A DNA stretch of 64,000 nucleotides from Cercis canadensis (Eukaryota > Streptophyta > Magnoliopsida > Fabales > Fabaceae), in assembly GCA_003255065.1 (NCBI GenBank), contig QAOA01006358.1, positions 213,586 through 277,585 of the forward strand. Reading direction: 5' to 3'. Positions 36,279 to 47,636 of this stretch are shown here, one piece after another. The notes beneath the pieces are model-generated. The model was not told where the DNA came from and did not search any database. It was given only the letters and a program-made list of their open reading frames with translations. The position numbers and the translations under genes were made by a program. Positions within the stretch are counted from its first letter, which is position 1. Each line of letters opens with the position of its first letter.

Positions 36279-36476
36279 GGAGGTTTCTTAAATACTTTGT
36301 TGTATGCTATATTATATAAGAATAACTAATGTATGAATGATATTTACAAATTAATTGTTTTAAGTTTGTTTGAAAAAATAAAATAAATTAATTTTATATT
36401 AAATAAAATATAAAAATTACGTATACTTGTCATATCAGTGTAATATGACATACATATATAGTATCATAGAATATCC
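36279..36476 (+). repeat. MITE family A, forward copy
   Basis: It starts GGAGGTTTCTTAAATACTTT and ends TATAGTATCATAGAATATC, with CATATCAGTGTAATATGACA before the end as in the other copies. Confidence 0.7.
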
Positions 36477-37300
36477 GAAGACTAAAATATAGATGTTTTG
36501 AAACTATTTAGCGCACTACAAATGTTTTCATTTTTTAAAAACACAATTCTCAAAATTGGTGTTTCTCAAAATATCTCATTGTTGTACTTGGTTATTAGTG
36601 TTTGAGTACACATCTAGAGAGCAAGTTTTGAAACACATGAAAATAAAAAGTCTAAATTTTATGGAACTCCCTTCAATTTTAGCCTATGTAGATAAATTTC
36701 TTTGAGTTTTGAAAATATACAATTAACACCATGAGCTTTACATTTTGTGCACAAAAGACTTTTTGTCGATTTGACCATTGGTTTATGGACAGAAATGACA
36801 AGTGCTAGTCATATGATGTTATTCAAATATGATTTAATCAATTTAATCCCTAACTAACACTTATTTGGATTAATTAGTAGGAGTAAAAGTATAATGGGAA
36901 ATAAAAGTTCTTTATCCAAATTAAGGGCTAAATAGAGATCAAAGTGATTAAATTGCATTTTAATGATATCACATGAACGGAACATGTAATTTTCGTCTAT
37001 AGACTAGCAGTTAAATAAATAAAAGGTCTTTAATGCACATGAGTCAAAGTTAAAGGGGATTTTATATAATTTACCCAAATGAAAACATATGCTTTCAAAC
37101 AGATTTTTTTTTTGTTTCTTTTGTGTTTAAAAAACAAAAATTGAGAAGAGAACAAATAAAAAAAATACATTTCCAAAAAATGAAAATGTGAAAATGAAAA
37201 CTATTTTCTAAACATAAAAATTGAAAATGGAAACATTTCCTAAACCAAACAGCTCCAAATGTTCTTGATTGATTGGGCCATGGGCTAAACTCACTGACGC
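36477..37300. other. Intergenic, no gene seen
   Basis: AT-rich sequence upstream of the zinc-finger gene. No element identified. Confidence 0.35.
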
Positions 37301-37336
37301 AAGAAGGAGGGCTTTGTCGTTGTCGATAGCAGCAGT

Positions 37337-37429
37337 ATGAACCCGACAACCCGAGTCTTCTCAGAACCCGCCTTGCGTCGCCTTTGCACATCAACTCTTG
37401 TGGGCAATTCCCAGCACTGCTTCTTCTAA
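37337..37429 (+). other. Possible uORF in the 5' exon of the zinc-finger gene
   Basis: A 30-codon frame beginning MNPTTRVFSEPALRRLC lies in what looks like a non-coding first exon. A good donor, TTTCAG followed by GTTTGT (about 37530), and an acceptor CTCTTAG (38109) just before the main ATG support a 5' UTR intron. Its Arg-rich start could alternatively be an organelle-targeting N-terminus of an unrelated or alternative product. Confidence 0.35.
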
Positions 37430-38114
37430 TTCAAGTTCTACTTCTTGCATTGTTCCAGGCACTTTCCTTGAAGAACAGATTCAGATTCGGTTCCTGAAAT
37501 ATTTTCATTCCTGGGATTTATTTCTTTCAGGTTTGTTTCACTATTCTAGTTTTCTGCTTCCTTTTTCGGTGCTTCCTAGATAGTTGTCTGTACACATGTT
37601 CCAATGGGGTGCTTCTGTCCCACCTTACAGACACTAATAAGCTTATGATGAAGAGTTCGATAAATGAACTGATAGAATATTTATCTTTTACTGAGAGAAT
37701 AATAATAACTATATGAGCCCCATCTGTTAATTGTACAATGAGATTATGGGTACTAAGCCATTGTCATTATAGTGACCAAATTGATGTAAAGCTTCGTTTT
37801 TTTTTACTGCCCCGTTTCACACTGATATTTAGTGCCCATTTGGATGTTAAAGCTCTTTTAAGCCAGCCTTTTTGAGCAGGGCTTTGCTAAGTTCTTGTTT
37901 GAGAAGCTTCCTTTGGGCTTTTCAAAGTGCTTCAGAAATCGTCCAGACACTAATGGCAGTGCCTTTTTTTTTTTTTTTTTTTTTTTNTTTTTTTTAATTT
38001 CGTATAGTTGTGCCTTCAGATGCACCCTAAGTAGAGTTTATGACTTTATGCCCTTAATGATTATCAAGTTCTACTTATAGAATCATGTGTTTTGTTATTT
38101 CCCTCTTAGGCAAA

Positions 38115-41100
38115 ATGATAAAGAGGCGATTCTATAAGATTGATCATGGTGATCGAGATGATGCCTCTGATCCATCTTCGTCATCCTCAGACTCTGAGCT
38201 AGAAGCTGAAGACACAGAAGAATCAGAAGAAGATGCAATACCAGAAGTGAAAGAGGATGATGAATCTACATCTTCAGGTTAGCTCATCTGGACTTTGTTA
38301 ATTTTCTTGTCCCAGAGAATCAGCAGCATCAGCCCTTATGAGAGATACAGAATTATTTCTCATATCATAACATCAATTCACAGACTTTTTTATGGTTTGT
38401 TAATATGAAGAGGTTGTCGTTTTATTGTTTTTTAACTGTCCAGTTTGCTGTTATTAGTAAATGAGGCATTGCATTCCAATACTAGATTTACTCAGTGCAT
38501 TTCTTTGCACCCACTTTGTGGTCCTTATATGTGTAAGTTATAACTTATTCTATTCGAGTCTTATTGGGATTCCACTGGTTAACAAGGCTGATTTTCCTGC
38601 TGTAATGTTATTATTTTTTTATAAATGGTACCATTATCAAATAAGAGTAAGTGCCTTAATTGACAGTGTATCTGGTGCTTTTCTTTCCCATAGTTCGTAT
38701 AGTTTCTCCTTTTTTGATACTAATTTTCACTTATGGGATTCTTTCAAACCATAGAGCTGGTTGTCCTTATTTAAATTTGGTATTCAACAACAACTGGTAT
38801 CATTATCAGATGATTAAAGAACATTAGATGTCATAACTGATTCTCCTACTCTAAAGTTGTATTCAACAATAGTTGCTATTATTATACTAACAAATATGTT
38901 ATCGGAAACAGTATGATTGAAGTATGAGTGAGCAAGCAAGGATGTCTGTGGAGCTAAAATTTAGGATTGCAATGAATAAAGAAATCTTGAGAAGAAAGAT
39001 GAGAACTTGAGAGCATTTCGAAGTATCATACTTCCCATATTAGTTTGTTGCATGCAACAAGAAATAAATAAATAAAAAGAAATCCTCCACCCTTCTTTTC
39101 CTAGCTCCTACCTGAAAGCATGATAATCACTGTTCAACTAATTTTTGATATTCCTTTGCTCTGCACCTGTATTGATTGTCATTATCATCATTACTTATCG
39201 TGCCGATGCTCACCACCAATATTTTTGGTTCTAAAATGTAGGAGGCTGGTGATGTCTTATTCACTATTAAGTAATCAATAGAAACAGGTTTTAGCCATAA
39301 GGTTTCTCGTTATTATTACTCACTTGTTTATATCTTTTCCTGTCTCTCTTTTCTTTCTTTGGCTCAATTTAGGATATAAAAGTGAGGATGGCTCTGCAAA
39401 TGATGTTGATGTCAACTCATCAGGTAGGATTTGTTTGTATTGTCTGCTGTACTTGAATTCTTGTGTTGTTTGGATATTGCTTTATGCCTTTGGCATGAGT
39501 ATGCATTTGATTGATGATATTTCCAGCGTCTTATTCCATTACCAGAATTGAAAATCATGAGTTAGATGTGGAATTGAAACTTGCAAACACTAGTTATTCA
39601 TTAAATAGTATGATCCTACAAACATGGTATATGTGTCAGGCTTTCTTTAGGCTTTTCCCGGTGTCTTCCATTAGTTAAATATTTTGGTCATATAAATTAA
39701 GAGAAGCAAAGCTGGCACTCCTTTTTTAAGTGGAGATGGGTCCATAGAATGCTTTATTTTTATTTTTTATGTTTTTCCAGTGAGGAGCATCTTTCATCAT
39801 GCTATGCACTGAATGCTGATGAAATATCTGTGGATGATGGATCATTGTTAGCTAATAGATCTTAAGAAGTTGAAGATGGTACGCACAAGAAATAGTAATT
39901 TCATGTGTAAAGAGGTGTCTTAACTATTAATGTTTGGTATTTATGCTGAACAAAAAAGTTTAGAGCTTCTAGAACTGACAAGGTGCCACATTTTTTAGTC
40001 CAGAGATAGGATATATTACATTGTTATTTATATTTCCATTCATCAAGGGAAATTCCACCATGGAAAAGAGAAGACATTAAGTTTCTCATAACACCACAGC
40101 CACCAAGAAGCAGATACCTCGTTTTGAACCTGGGTTCTAAGAACGTCCCTGACCTTGTAGGCAGGTACATGACCATCTGAGCTATTGCTCATGGTCTGAC
40201 ATGATGCCACATTGTAGATGCAAGATGGTGTTTCATGATCATTATACTGCTGGCATGACCACAAGCTTTTTGGTTCTTTTTGTTGTCAATTTGTGTTATT
40301 TATTTTTTATACTAGAGGTGATGAGTCTTATATGGACAAAATCTCATCTTTACTGATGTCTTAAACCTCTATGATATAATGACATTATTTTACACCAAGG
40401 ATTGTTTTCTTCTTTCTCCTTCCATCTCAAAAGTGATTAGAGATAATTTGAATTAGATGGAGTGGTGGGATAATCTCAGAATGATAATATTGCAATTATT
40501 TTTAAAATTGGTTTTTAGAGTTCTTTGGGAAGGGAAAAAAAAAGGGTAACAAACTTTTCTCTCAGATGCAAACTTTCTGAAAATTTTCCCTCTTAAGCTG
40601 ACAGTTTGATGCCTGGACATTTTTGCACTTCTTCGAAATTAATCTGCCATTTTAATTTTGTAGATATTTTTAAATGAAATGATATTTACTTTATCTGGGA
40701 TAATATCATTTTTCTATCTCCTATTTTTGTAACGTAATAAATCAACAAATTGCATTCATATATACCTTGGCAAGAACTCATTCTTCATAAAATCTTTAAT
40801 ATCATTGTACCATGAGCAGGTCTGCTATTCAGTGAAGATGATGGTGAAACCAGAAATCAAAGAGAAATGCTTATTGACCGGGAGTTTTCTATTAAACATG
40901 ATTCTGAAGTATCAGAGAGAAGATCAAATGTCATGGCTGAAAAGGAAGTCTCATCAGCAGATCTGCCATCCTGTGTTTTAAAAAGCAAATCAGTTTTTAA
41001 GTGCAGGATATGCCCTAGGATTATTTGTTTGACTGAGGACACTTTGAGGGCTCACCTAAACTCAAAGGTAATACATGTGCCATATTTGTTTGCTTATTTT

Positions 41101-43914
41101 TGGTTAAATGCCAGCTGTTACTTCTCACACTCTTTAGCACAAATATCAATCCTTGTCAGACAAGAAATCCACAAATTTTTCTCATAAGTGTCCTTATGAA
41201 AAATCAATTATTAATTTGTTACATTCACTGGGATGGAAATTTGATGTTGATGGTCCTTAATTGAGGAAACCAGGGATGATATAGTTCATGGATTTGAGGC
41301 TGTTTGGATGCTATAGGTTCTGGGGTGACTGTAAGATACATTCGCATTGGAGATGAGGTGTAACAGCTTACACTACTATGTTTTGTGGCACAAACTGCTG
41401 GGCTTAAGAACAGGATTGTACATACATTGAGTGTAGACAGGTGTTGAAAAGAAATTAGGGTGGAATGAAGATAGTCATGTTAAGGGCAGTTTTTAAAACA
41501 CTTTTAGGTTTAAGCCATTTACAATGAGGAGATGCAAGTGTCTAGGTTTGGAAACATACAGATTCAAATGGAAAAACCAAAGAGATTAGAGGGAGATCAA
41601 GTATAAATTGGGTGAAAATAACAAGAATTCTCTGCAAATGATGTCGTGGATGTAACTTTAGATTGGGTTGAATGTGAAAAAGTCAGTTTTAGCCATACTT
41701 TGATTTGTTGGAAATAAACCATTTCAACTTGGGAAAGATGGGGAGAGTCAAGACTGCCATCAGTCTCCTGCATCTGATACAAATGTTTTAAAGTTCTTAC
41801 TGTCTATCTGCTATTTTGGCCATCATGCGTCACAATTCTATAAACTACGATATCGACCCTCCTTTACTGTATGGTTAGATTTGTCAGATTCTGTCATTCT
41901 TACCACCAGAATTCATCCATACTAGAGGGTACCTATGGTATGTACGGTTTTATGTTTTTAAACTTTTTGGTCACTGTTTCTATTATATCTGAATTTCGAA
42001 ATTAACTACAAAACTGTAATAATTGTAAGCATAGAGATGTGAATGCATGAGTGTTGCGTGTTAGATTGACATTTTCATCCTTCCTTTTTAATAGTTGTAA
42101 ACATAGGATTATGGGTCTTTCAGGAAAACAAGATGCGGATACCGAAACAAGGAAGCCTTTTCCTATAGTAATATAGATAACTGGTAAACTTGGATTTATT
42201 AAACTAAGATTAAGAACATTTAACAACTAAAACGATGTGTTTGGTATGCACATATTAGACTCCAAGTGTTTTAGATGCCTGGATATAATGTATATGGAAA
42301 TTCAAGATCCTTGCCTTAGGTGTAACAAATGAAATTATCCAAGATCCTTGTTAAGTATAGAATACTAAAAATATGGAAATATGTACTTTACAAACATCAA
42401 ATATTTCTATATCTTAGTACGATAATGATATACCAAAAGTAAGCATCTCATTAACATATTCAACATACGTGGAATCTTATACTGTGAGAAATAAGAAGAT
42501 AAATATTAAATAACTGACAAGATCAAGCTGTGGGATTGGTAATAAATAGCAATCAGTGAGACATGGAGATTTATGGAGTGACGTACAGAAATAATGTAGA
42601 GATAGGCATTGACCATTAACAGGGGAGAGATAATGATAAAAACGTGAAAATGTTTCCAGAAAATAGTGGCTTTGATTGAGGTTGGGGAAGTAGGCAAAAA
42701 TATATGGCAACATGAATCATGGTGACCAGGAGAGAGAGAGGGGAGTGGGAAAATACATGCACATGTATACCAGAGAAAAAATTGAAATGGCATAATAAAC
42801 CAAGAGTAATGCTACTTGTATACTAGTTAGCCTCATACTTGCACAGTTGGCACCTTACCTGGACCCCTATGTTGCACCGAAACGGAAAATCTGGTGCCGT
42901 CCCCGTTTCCGGGATGTGCCGGAAACATGATATGCGTTCCACCGGCAAAAATGCATCTCTGTCTAGTTAGGCTCATACTACCTCACAATTTTTTTTTTTC
43001 CCTTTTAGACCCAGATTTTGTCAACTGTGCGAGTCTGAGGTAGTATGAGCCTAACTAGTATGTAAGTAACATTATTCATTTACCAATATCATATTCATAT
43101 ATAATATATAAATCAGTGAGGAAAGTCAAAAGCCTAGTATGGTGTGACATAACAGATGATGGTCCCTATAGATCCATTAACTTGAGGAACTTCTCCATCC
43201 TGCTTCAAACCTGATTAAGTAGTAATTATAATTGGAGATGCACAGCATTAACTGTAACTTACATTATTTCTGATAAAACAGGAGACAAAATCTTTACACA
43301 AATTATGAGAGGCCTGTAGGATAAGGGTCCTACTACACATCCAAGCAAGGGTATCAAACCGGCATCTCATTCTGCACTTGACCATCTGGTTGATAAAGTT
43401 GGAATGCATGGCTATCATCTTTCACTTCTCATCGTGTAAATGTCTATCATTGATCTAATGTTAACTTTCTTATTACTGTAGAGACATGCTCGATCTGAAA
43501 AGCTACTCAGTGAAGGTAGACTAAAGGCCATGCTCAACAGTGATGGTGAAATTGAGAACCAAGAGGTTTCAGAGATGCATATTAAGAGCACAGAGGTTGG
43601 TTCTTAAATACTTAAACATACTGCTGCATTGAAGAAGCTGATTTATGATTAGACATGGACTTAAAAACTAAATTGTTTGGAAATGTTATAGGAAAATCCA
43701 GAAAAGGAAAACAGAGGACCAAAGCAGCATAAGAAGAGAAGGAAGGTAAAGAAGATTAGTTACTCAAATATCAGATACTCAGATAGAGTTCCAATTGATG
43801 CTTAAAGGTTTATAAAAATTGTTTGAATGGCAGAAAAGTGGAAATGACGCAAACACAACGAAAATGCCATCAACAAAAGGCCGAGCCAAGAGAAGGCGGA
43901 AAAATGAGAACTGA
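38115..43914 (+). CDS. C2H2 zinc-finger protein, six coding exons
   Basis: Exons are 38115-38277, 39373-39423, 40820-41067, 43482-43595, 43692-43745 and 43834-43914. All junctions are GT-AG with matching phases, and the joined frame is 236 aa. The N-terminus (MIKRRFYKIDHGDRDDAS) leads into acidic Ser/Glu/Asp-rich tracts. One zinc finger of the form C133-x2-C136-x13-H150-x5-H156 (FKCRICPRIICLTEDTLRAH...SKRH) is split by the intron between exons 3 and 4. RHARSEKLLSEGRLKAML follows, and the C-terminus is very basic (QHKKRRK, GRAKRRRK), consistent with a nuclear or nucleolar RNA/ribosome-associated role; this is inference. The acceptor CTCTTAG ends 5 bases before the chosen ATG. A possible extra exon at 39781-39878 is decayed. 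Confidence 0.85.
39781..39878 (+). pseudogene. Decayed cassette exon of the zinc-finger gene
   Basis: A 98-bp segment between TTTTTCCAG and GGTACGC reads EEHLSSCYALNADEISVDDG then SLLANRS, stop, EVEDG in one frame. The acidic composition suits the gene's N-terminal tract. It has an in-frame TAA (39863-39865) and is one base short of a multiple of three for the surrounding phase-1 junctions. Skipping it keeps the reading frame, so the gene does not need it. Confidence 0.55.
40040..40215 (-). mobile_element. tRNA-derived SINE in an intron of the zinc-finger gene
   Basis: On the minus strand, AATAGCTCAGATGGTCATGT is a near-perfect Pol III A box, and AACCCAGGTTCAAAACGAGG about 50 bp later contains a B box (GGTTCAAAAC). 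The GTGGCTGTGGTGTTATGAG body follows. The target duplication was not resolved, so the ends are approximate. Confidence 0.7.
42804..43077. mobile_element. MITE with 35-bp terminal inverted repeats
   Basis: The left end GAGTAATGCTACTTGTATAC and TAGTTAGCCTCATAC are mirrored by the right end GTATGAGCCTAACTAGTATG and TAAGTAACATTATTC. A second CTAGTTAGGCTCATACTACC at about 42963 gives an internal copy of the terminus, so it may be two nested or tandem units. It lies in the intron before the fourth coding exon of the zinc-finger gene. Confidence 0.7.
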
Positions 43915-44796
43915 CCATAGTGTGGAGGAATTGTACCCGCTACACTAGCAGCGCTGCGAACATTGGACTTCCTGTCTAGGTTCTGCATAGTCTGATATAT
44001 GCTGTCCACTGGTAGTGCCTTTTGAAACAACCACAACTGCCCCCTCCCTCCTCTTTTTTTTTTTTGTTTTGTTTTGTTTTTGTTTGTTTGTTTTTTTTTT
44101 TTTTTTTGTAGTTTGTAATCTGCCTCCTAATTATTGGTAGCATTTGGTTTTTGGTCGAAGCAAGTTGTGAAATGTTACCCAACCCAAGTCAATTTTTTAT
44201 GCTTTCAGTTTCACGACTGGGTGGGACATCTCAACTTTTAATAGGAACATAGGTATAAGATGCTTGGACCCTAGTGCTCCGCTTTTATGGTTTTACTGGG
44301 TCTTTCTTCAAAGGGTTTTGGAACATAATTGGTTGACATTTGTGATGCTGTAATGGGATTTTTTAGAAATGGTCACATGCTGTCCTCCATTAATCATACC
44401 ATCATTTCTCTAATTCCCAAAGTTCCAAATGCCAAATCCATGAGTCAAATCCGACCCATTAGTCATTGCAATGTTCTTCACAAAATTATTTCAAAGATAA
44501 TGGTTGGGAGGCTCCAACATCTCATGAAGATCATTAATCTGAGCCAACGTGCTTTTATTCGGGATCGATTGATTTTGGATAATATCTTAATAGCCAATGA
44601 ATGATGCATTATTTGAAGACTAAGAGGCGAGGTGCTAGTAGTGATGTAGCAATCAAATTAAATGAGCAAGGCGTATGATAGAGTAGAATGGGCCTACTTG
44701 GAAGAAGTTATGAGGTAGTTTTTGCAATAAATGGATAGGAGGCACTTTGACTTAAATATTATACTTTAAGAATAAGTTTATGCATTGATGGTAATT

Positions 44797-45293
44797 TTTA
44801 ACTTATTTATGCATATATTGTACTTTTTAAAAAGATCAAAAATAAAAATAGAATTTAGTATGTGGGGATCATTGGACACACCATTGATCACATGGTGTAT
44901 ATAGCGTGGACGTATCACGTAACCAACAATGTGTTTGATGATTCCCACATACTAGATTCTATTTTTATTTTATATTTTTAAAGTACAATATATATGTAAA
45001 TAAGTTAGAAACAACCATAAATGCGTAAATTTGTTCTTGAAATACAANTTTAACTTATTTATGCATATATTGTACTTTTTAAAAAGATCAAAAAAAAAAA
45101 ATAGAATTTAGTATGTGGGGATCACTGAACACACCATTTATCACATGGTGTATATAGCGTGGACGTGTTACGTAACCAATAATGTGTTTGATGATCACCA
45201 CATATTAGATTCTATTTTTATTTTTTTATTTTTAAAGTACAATATATACGTAAATAAGTTAGAAACAACCATGCGTAAATTTGTTCTTGAAAT
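44797..45293. repeat. Palindromic MITE present twice across a single N
   Basis: Copy 1 (44797-45047) and copy 2 (45049-about 45293) are near-identical and separated by the N at 45048. Each copy is itself a foldback: AATTTAGTATGTGGGGATCA and CACCATTGATCACATGGTGT pair with GATTCCCACATACTAGATTC on the other side, flanked by ACTTTTTAAAAAGATCAAAA and TTTTTAAAGTACAATATAT arms. Confidence 0.8.
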
Positions 45294-45594
45294 ACAATAT
45301 TTGGGTCAAAAAGCCTAGATAGGATGGGTGATGCAATGTGTTTCTTTGGTTTCATTTTCAATGGCGGTGGAGGGTGAAGTCTTTGGTTTCTTTAAGCTTC
45401 AACGAGGCCTTAGACAAGGAGACCCAGTCTCCTTATCTCTATCTTTTTGCAGCCGAAGGATTTTCTCACATCCTAGACATGAATCCAAAGGGAAACTTAA
45501 GGTGTTTGCTAAATAGAGGGAGGGGGTGTAGTGCTTAGGGATGGCAATGGGGCGGGGCAAGCAGTCCCCGTCCCCATCCCCGAAGGGCATGGGN

Positions 45595-45926
45595 TTTGGT
45601 GGGACCCAGATGTCAAATTTGATGACATTGTGAAAATATCGAAAAATTGAGTTACACAATATATAACAAAACACACATAGGTCCTTATAAAATGCAAGAA
45701 CATCATAATATAAGAAAGCGTGCTAAACAAAAATATTTAACTTTTACGAAAAAAAAAAAGAAATTTTGCACATTTTTTTATATTGTGTTGTTATTATATT
45801 TTATAAAAAACTTTGTTTTGTCATATACTAAATAACTTAATTTTTTGAAATTTTTGTAATGACACTAAAATCTGGAATCCTACCAACAACTCACCAAATT
45901 GGATGAGGGGTTGCGCTACCCCAAAG
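45595..45926. repeat. MITE family B, copy 5, inside the LINE
   Basis: It carries the signature TGAAAATATCGAAAAATTGA, CCTTATAAAATGCAAGA and the inverted arm GAAATTTTTGTAATGACAC, ending GGATGAGGGGTTGCGCTACC. Its left end is cut at the single N at 45594, next to hAT-like GGGATGGCAATGGGGCGGGG. Confidence 0.65.
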
Positions 45927-46330
45927 TGTTAAATATAGCTTAGCAAACACCAAAACTTAAAGGAGTTAAAATTGTGGGATGGTCCCCATCCATCACACAC
46001 CTCTTACTTGCAGATGATTCTATAGTATTTTGAAGGGCAAATGAAGAGTCATGTGGTCATTTGTTGTAGCTACTTTCGGGGTATGAAGCTATAAGTGGGG
46101 GCAAAGTCAATCTTGACAAATCTGCGGTTTTCTTATCTCACGACACGCCTCATCGGCTTCGGTCTCTCTTGGCTGCCAAGCTTAAGATTTGGCATGTAGG
46201 GCCCAAGGAAAGTATTTGGGTCTTCCTTCTCTTATTAATAAAACTAAGGACACTTTTTTTAGATTAGTGTACCAAAGGATAACTGTTAAAAACAATCTAT
46301 GGTTATGGTGCACAAGAGGAGATGGCAGCT

Positions 46331-47636
46331 CATGTTATAGTTTCATGTCCAAAAGTCTTAAACGGTGTGGCTCCTTTCTCCCTTAATGCATTTAGCATTT
46401 GTATTGCCATCGACTGTGACATATAACCTAGTTGAATGAACTGTAATCTCCATGTCAATGCTGCAGAAATGGGCACCAGGTGGAACTTATTTCGAGTTGG
46501 CAACAATTTGTTATAGTGCAAGAAAGACAAGTCTTTTTTGGTATGTAAAAGTTTAGGGTGAAAAAAAATTACTCAATTCTAATGCCACGGCACATGCCAC
46601 AACACTTACAGATTGCCTACCAAAAGAAGATTGCTTCCAACCTAAGCCTTATAAGTGAAATACTTCAATACTTACCAGATAAACCAATCCCATTGGGACT
46701 AGGAAGACAAGTTGTTCAACTAACAAGTGTTCTAATCAAGTTGCAGAGAAAGCTGCTCAACAATGTAAATTGGAGGCAGTATTAGGTATCATTGGCTATT
46801 ACTGAAATGTTTTTGGAGTTTATGCTTAGGTCCTTAGGCCCTTTTAATTGTAGAGATAGACTTTCTTAATTCCATTTTTTCCCCTTGAATTTGTTTCTTG
46901 TATAAAGGGATAAATTTTTAGCTTTTGGCACAACAAAAAAAATTATATTATCACATTATCTAAACATTTTCTACTCTTCACCAAAATTAGTTATTGATGG
47001 AGAACATTGTTACAAGCTGACTAGAACATCCTTTCCTTTTGATTACAGGATGAGATATTTGACAGTCTTGAAAACTGAAGATGCATGTTCATAATTTTTC
47101 AATGGCATCACTAAAGGCATTGCTCCATGGTCAATGCCACTTTTAACCTGCCCAAATATGAGGCAGAGGTGAAATTACAAGCATGCTTACAGCAATAAGT
47201 AACTGAAACATCAAAACGCAGAAAAGGCCCCATGTAACAGTAATTAAAAATCTGTGGCATAGTATTGAACAAAAATGAATTGAAAAGCAACTAAAAAGAC
47301 TAAAATTCAAAAAGCCTTGGCAACTAGTGCTCACCTCTGATATTACATAACATTGAGAAAAGATTTATAGCACACAGTGATCTGGTAATTGAAATTGGGT
47401 TTCAAAAATTAAAACAAAATTGATTGCACCACAGAGATCCAGTAACAGAAACTGGGTTTTGAAAATCAGACGCAGATTTAAGCTGTTTCAATCATCACTT
47501 TCCAAAACATCTCAGTCACACTGTTGATAAGAGAAGTTGAACTCATGGTGCCATTCCCATTGATGGCATCTTGACACATACTTGAAATGAGAAATGGGAG
47601 GGTCCAAAATGGAATGGTCAGTATACCTACAAAATT
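46331..47636. other. LINE 3' flank and intergenic, no gene recognised
   Basis: The sequence just after the LINE could be its 3' end (TTTGTTTCTTGTATAAAGGG near 46890). The open frame at 46558-46785 (75 aa) matches nothing I recognise. The part near 47400-47636 is likely the 3' UTR of the ASF1 gene. Confidence 0.4.

Larger units (their letters stand above)
44290..46330 (+). pseudogene. Broken L1-type LINE reverse transcriptase
   Basis: Fragments appear in the right order. At 44329-44604: LSSINHTIISLIPKVPNAKS, IRPISHCNVLHKIISKIM and LSQRAFIRDRLILDNILIA. At about 45385-45440: FKLQRGLRQGDPVS, then after a frame change YLYLFAAEGFSHIL. At about 45985-46130: HLLLADDSIVF, then a stop, and SGGKVNLDKSA. 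From 46200: GKYLGLPSLINKTKDTFFRL. These are consecutive pieces of the RT palm, including the catalytic ADD motif. The element is interrupted by a duplicated palindromic MITE (44797-45293), an hAT terminus fragment (from about 45538) and a MITE-B copy (45595-45926). It is inactive. Confidence 0.85.

Noticed and set aside
46558..46785. 75-codon open frame after the LINE
   Set aside because: No family recognised; likely part of the LINE 3' region or random.
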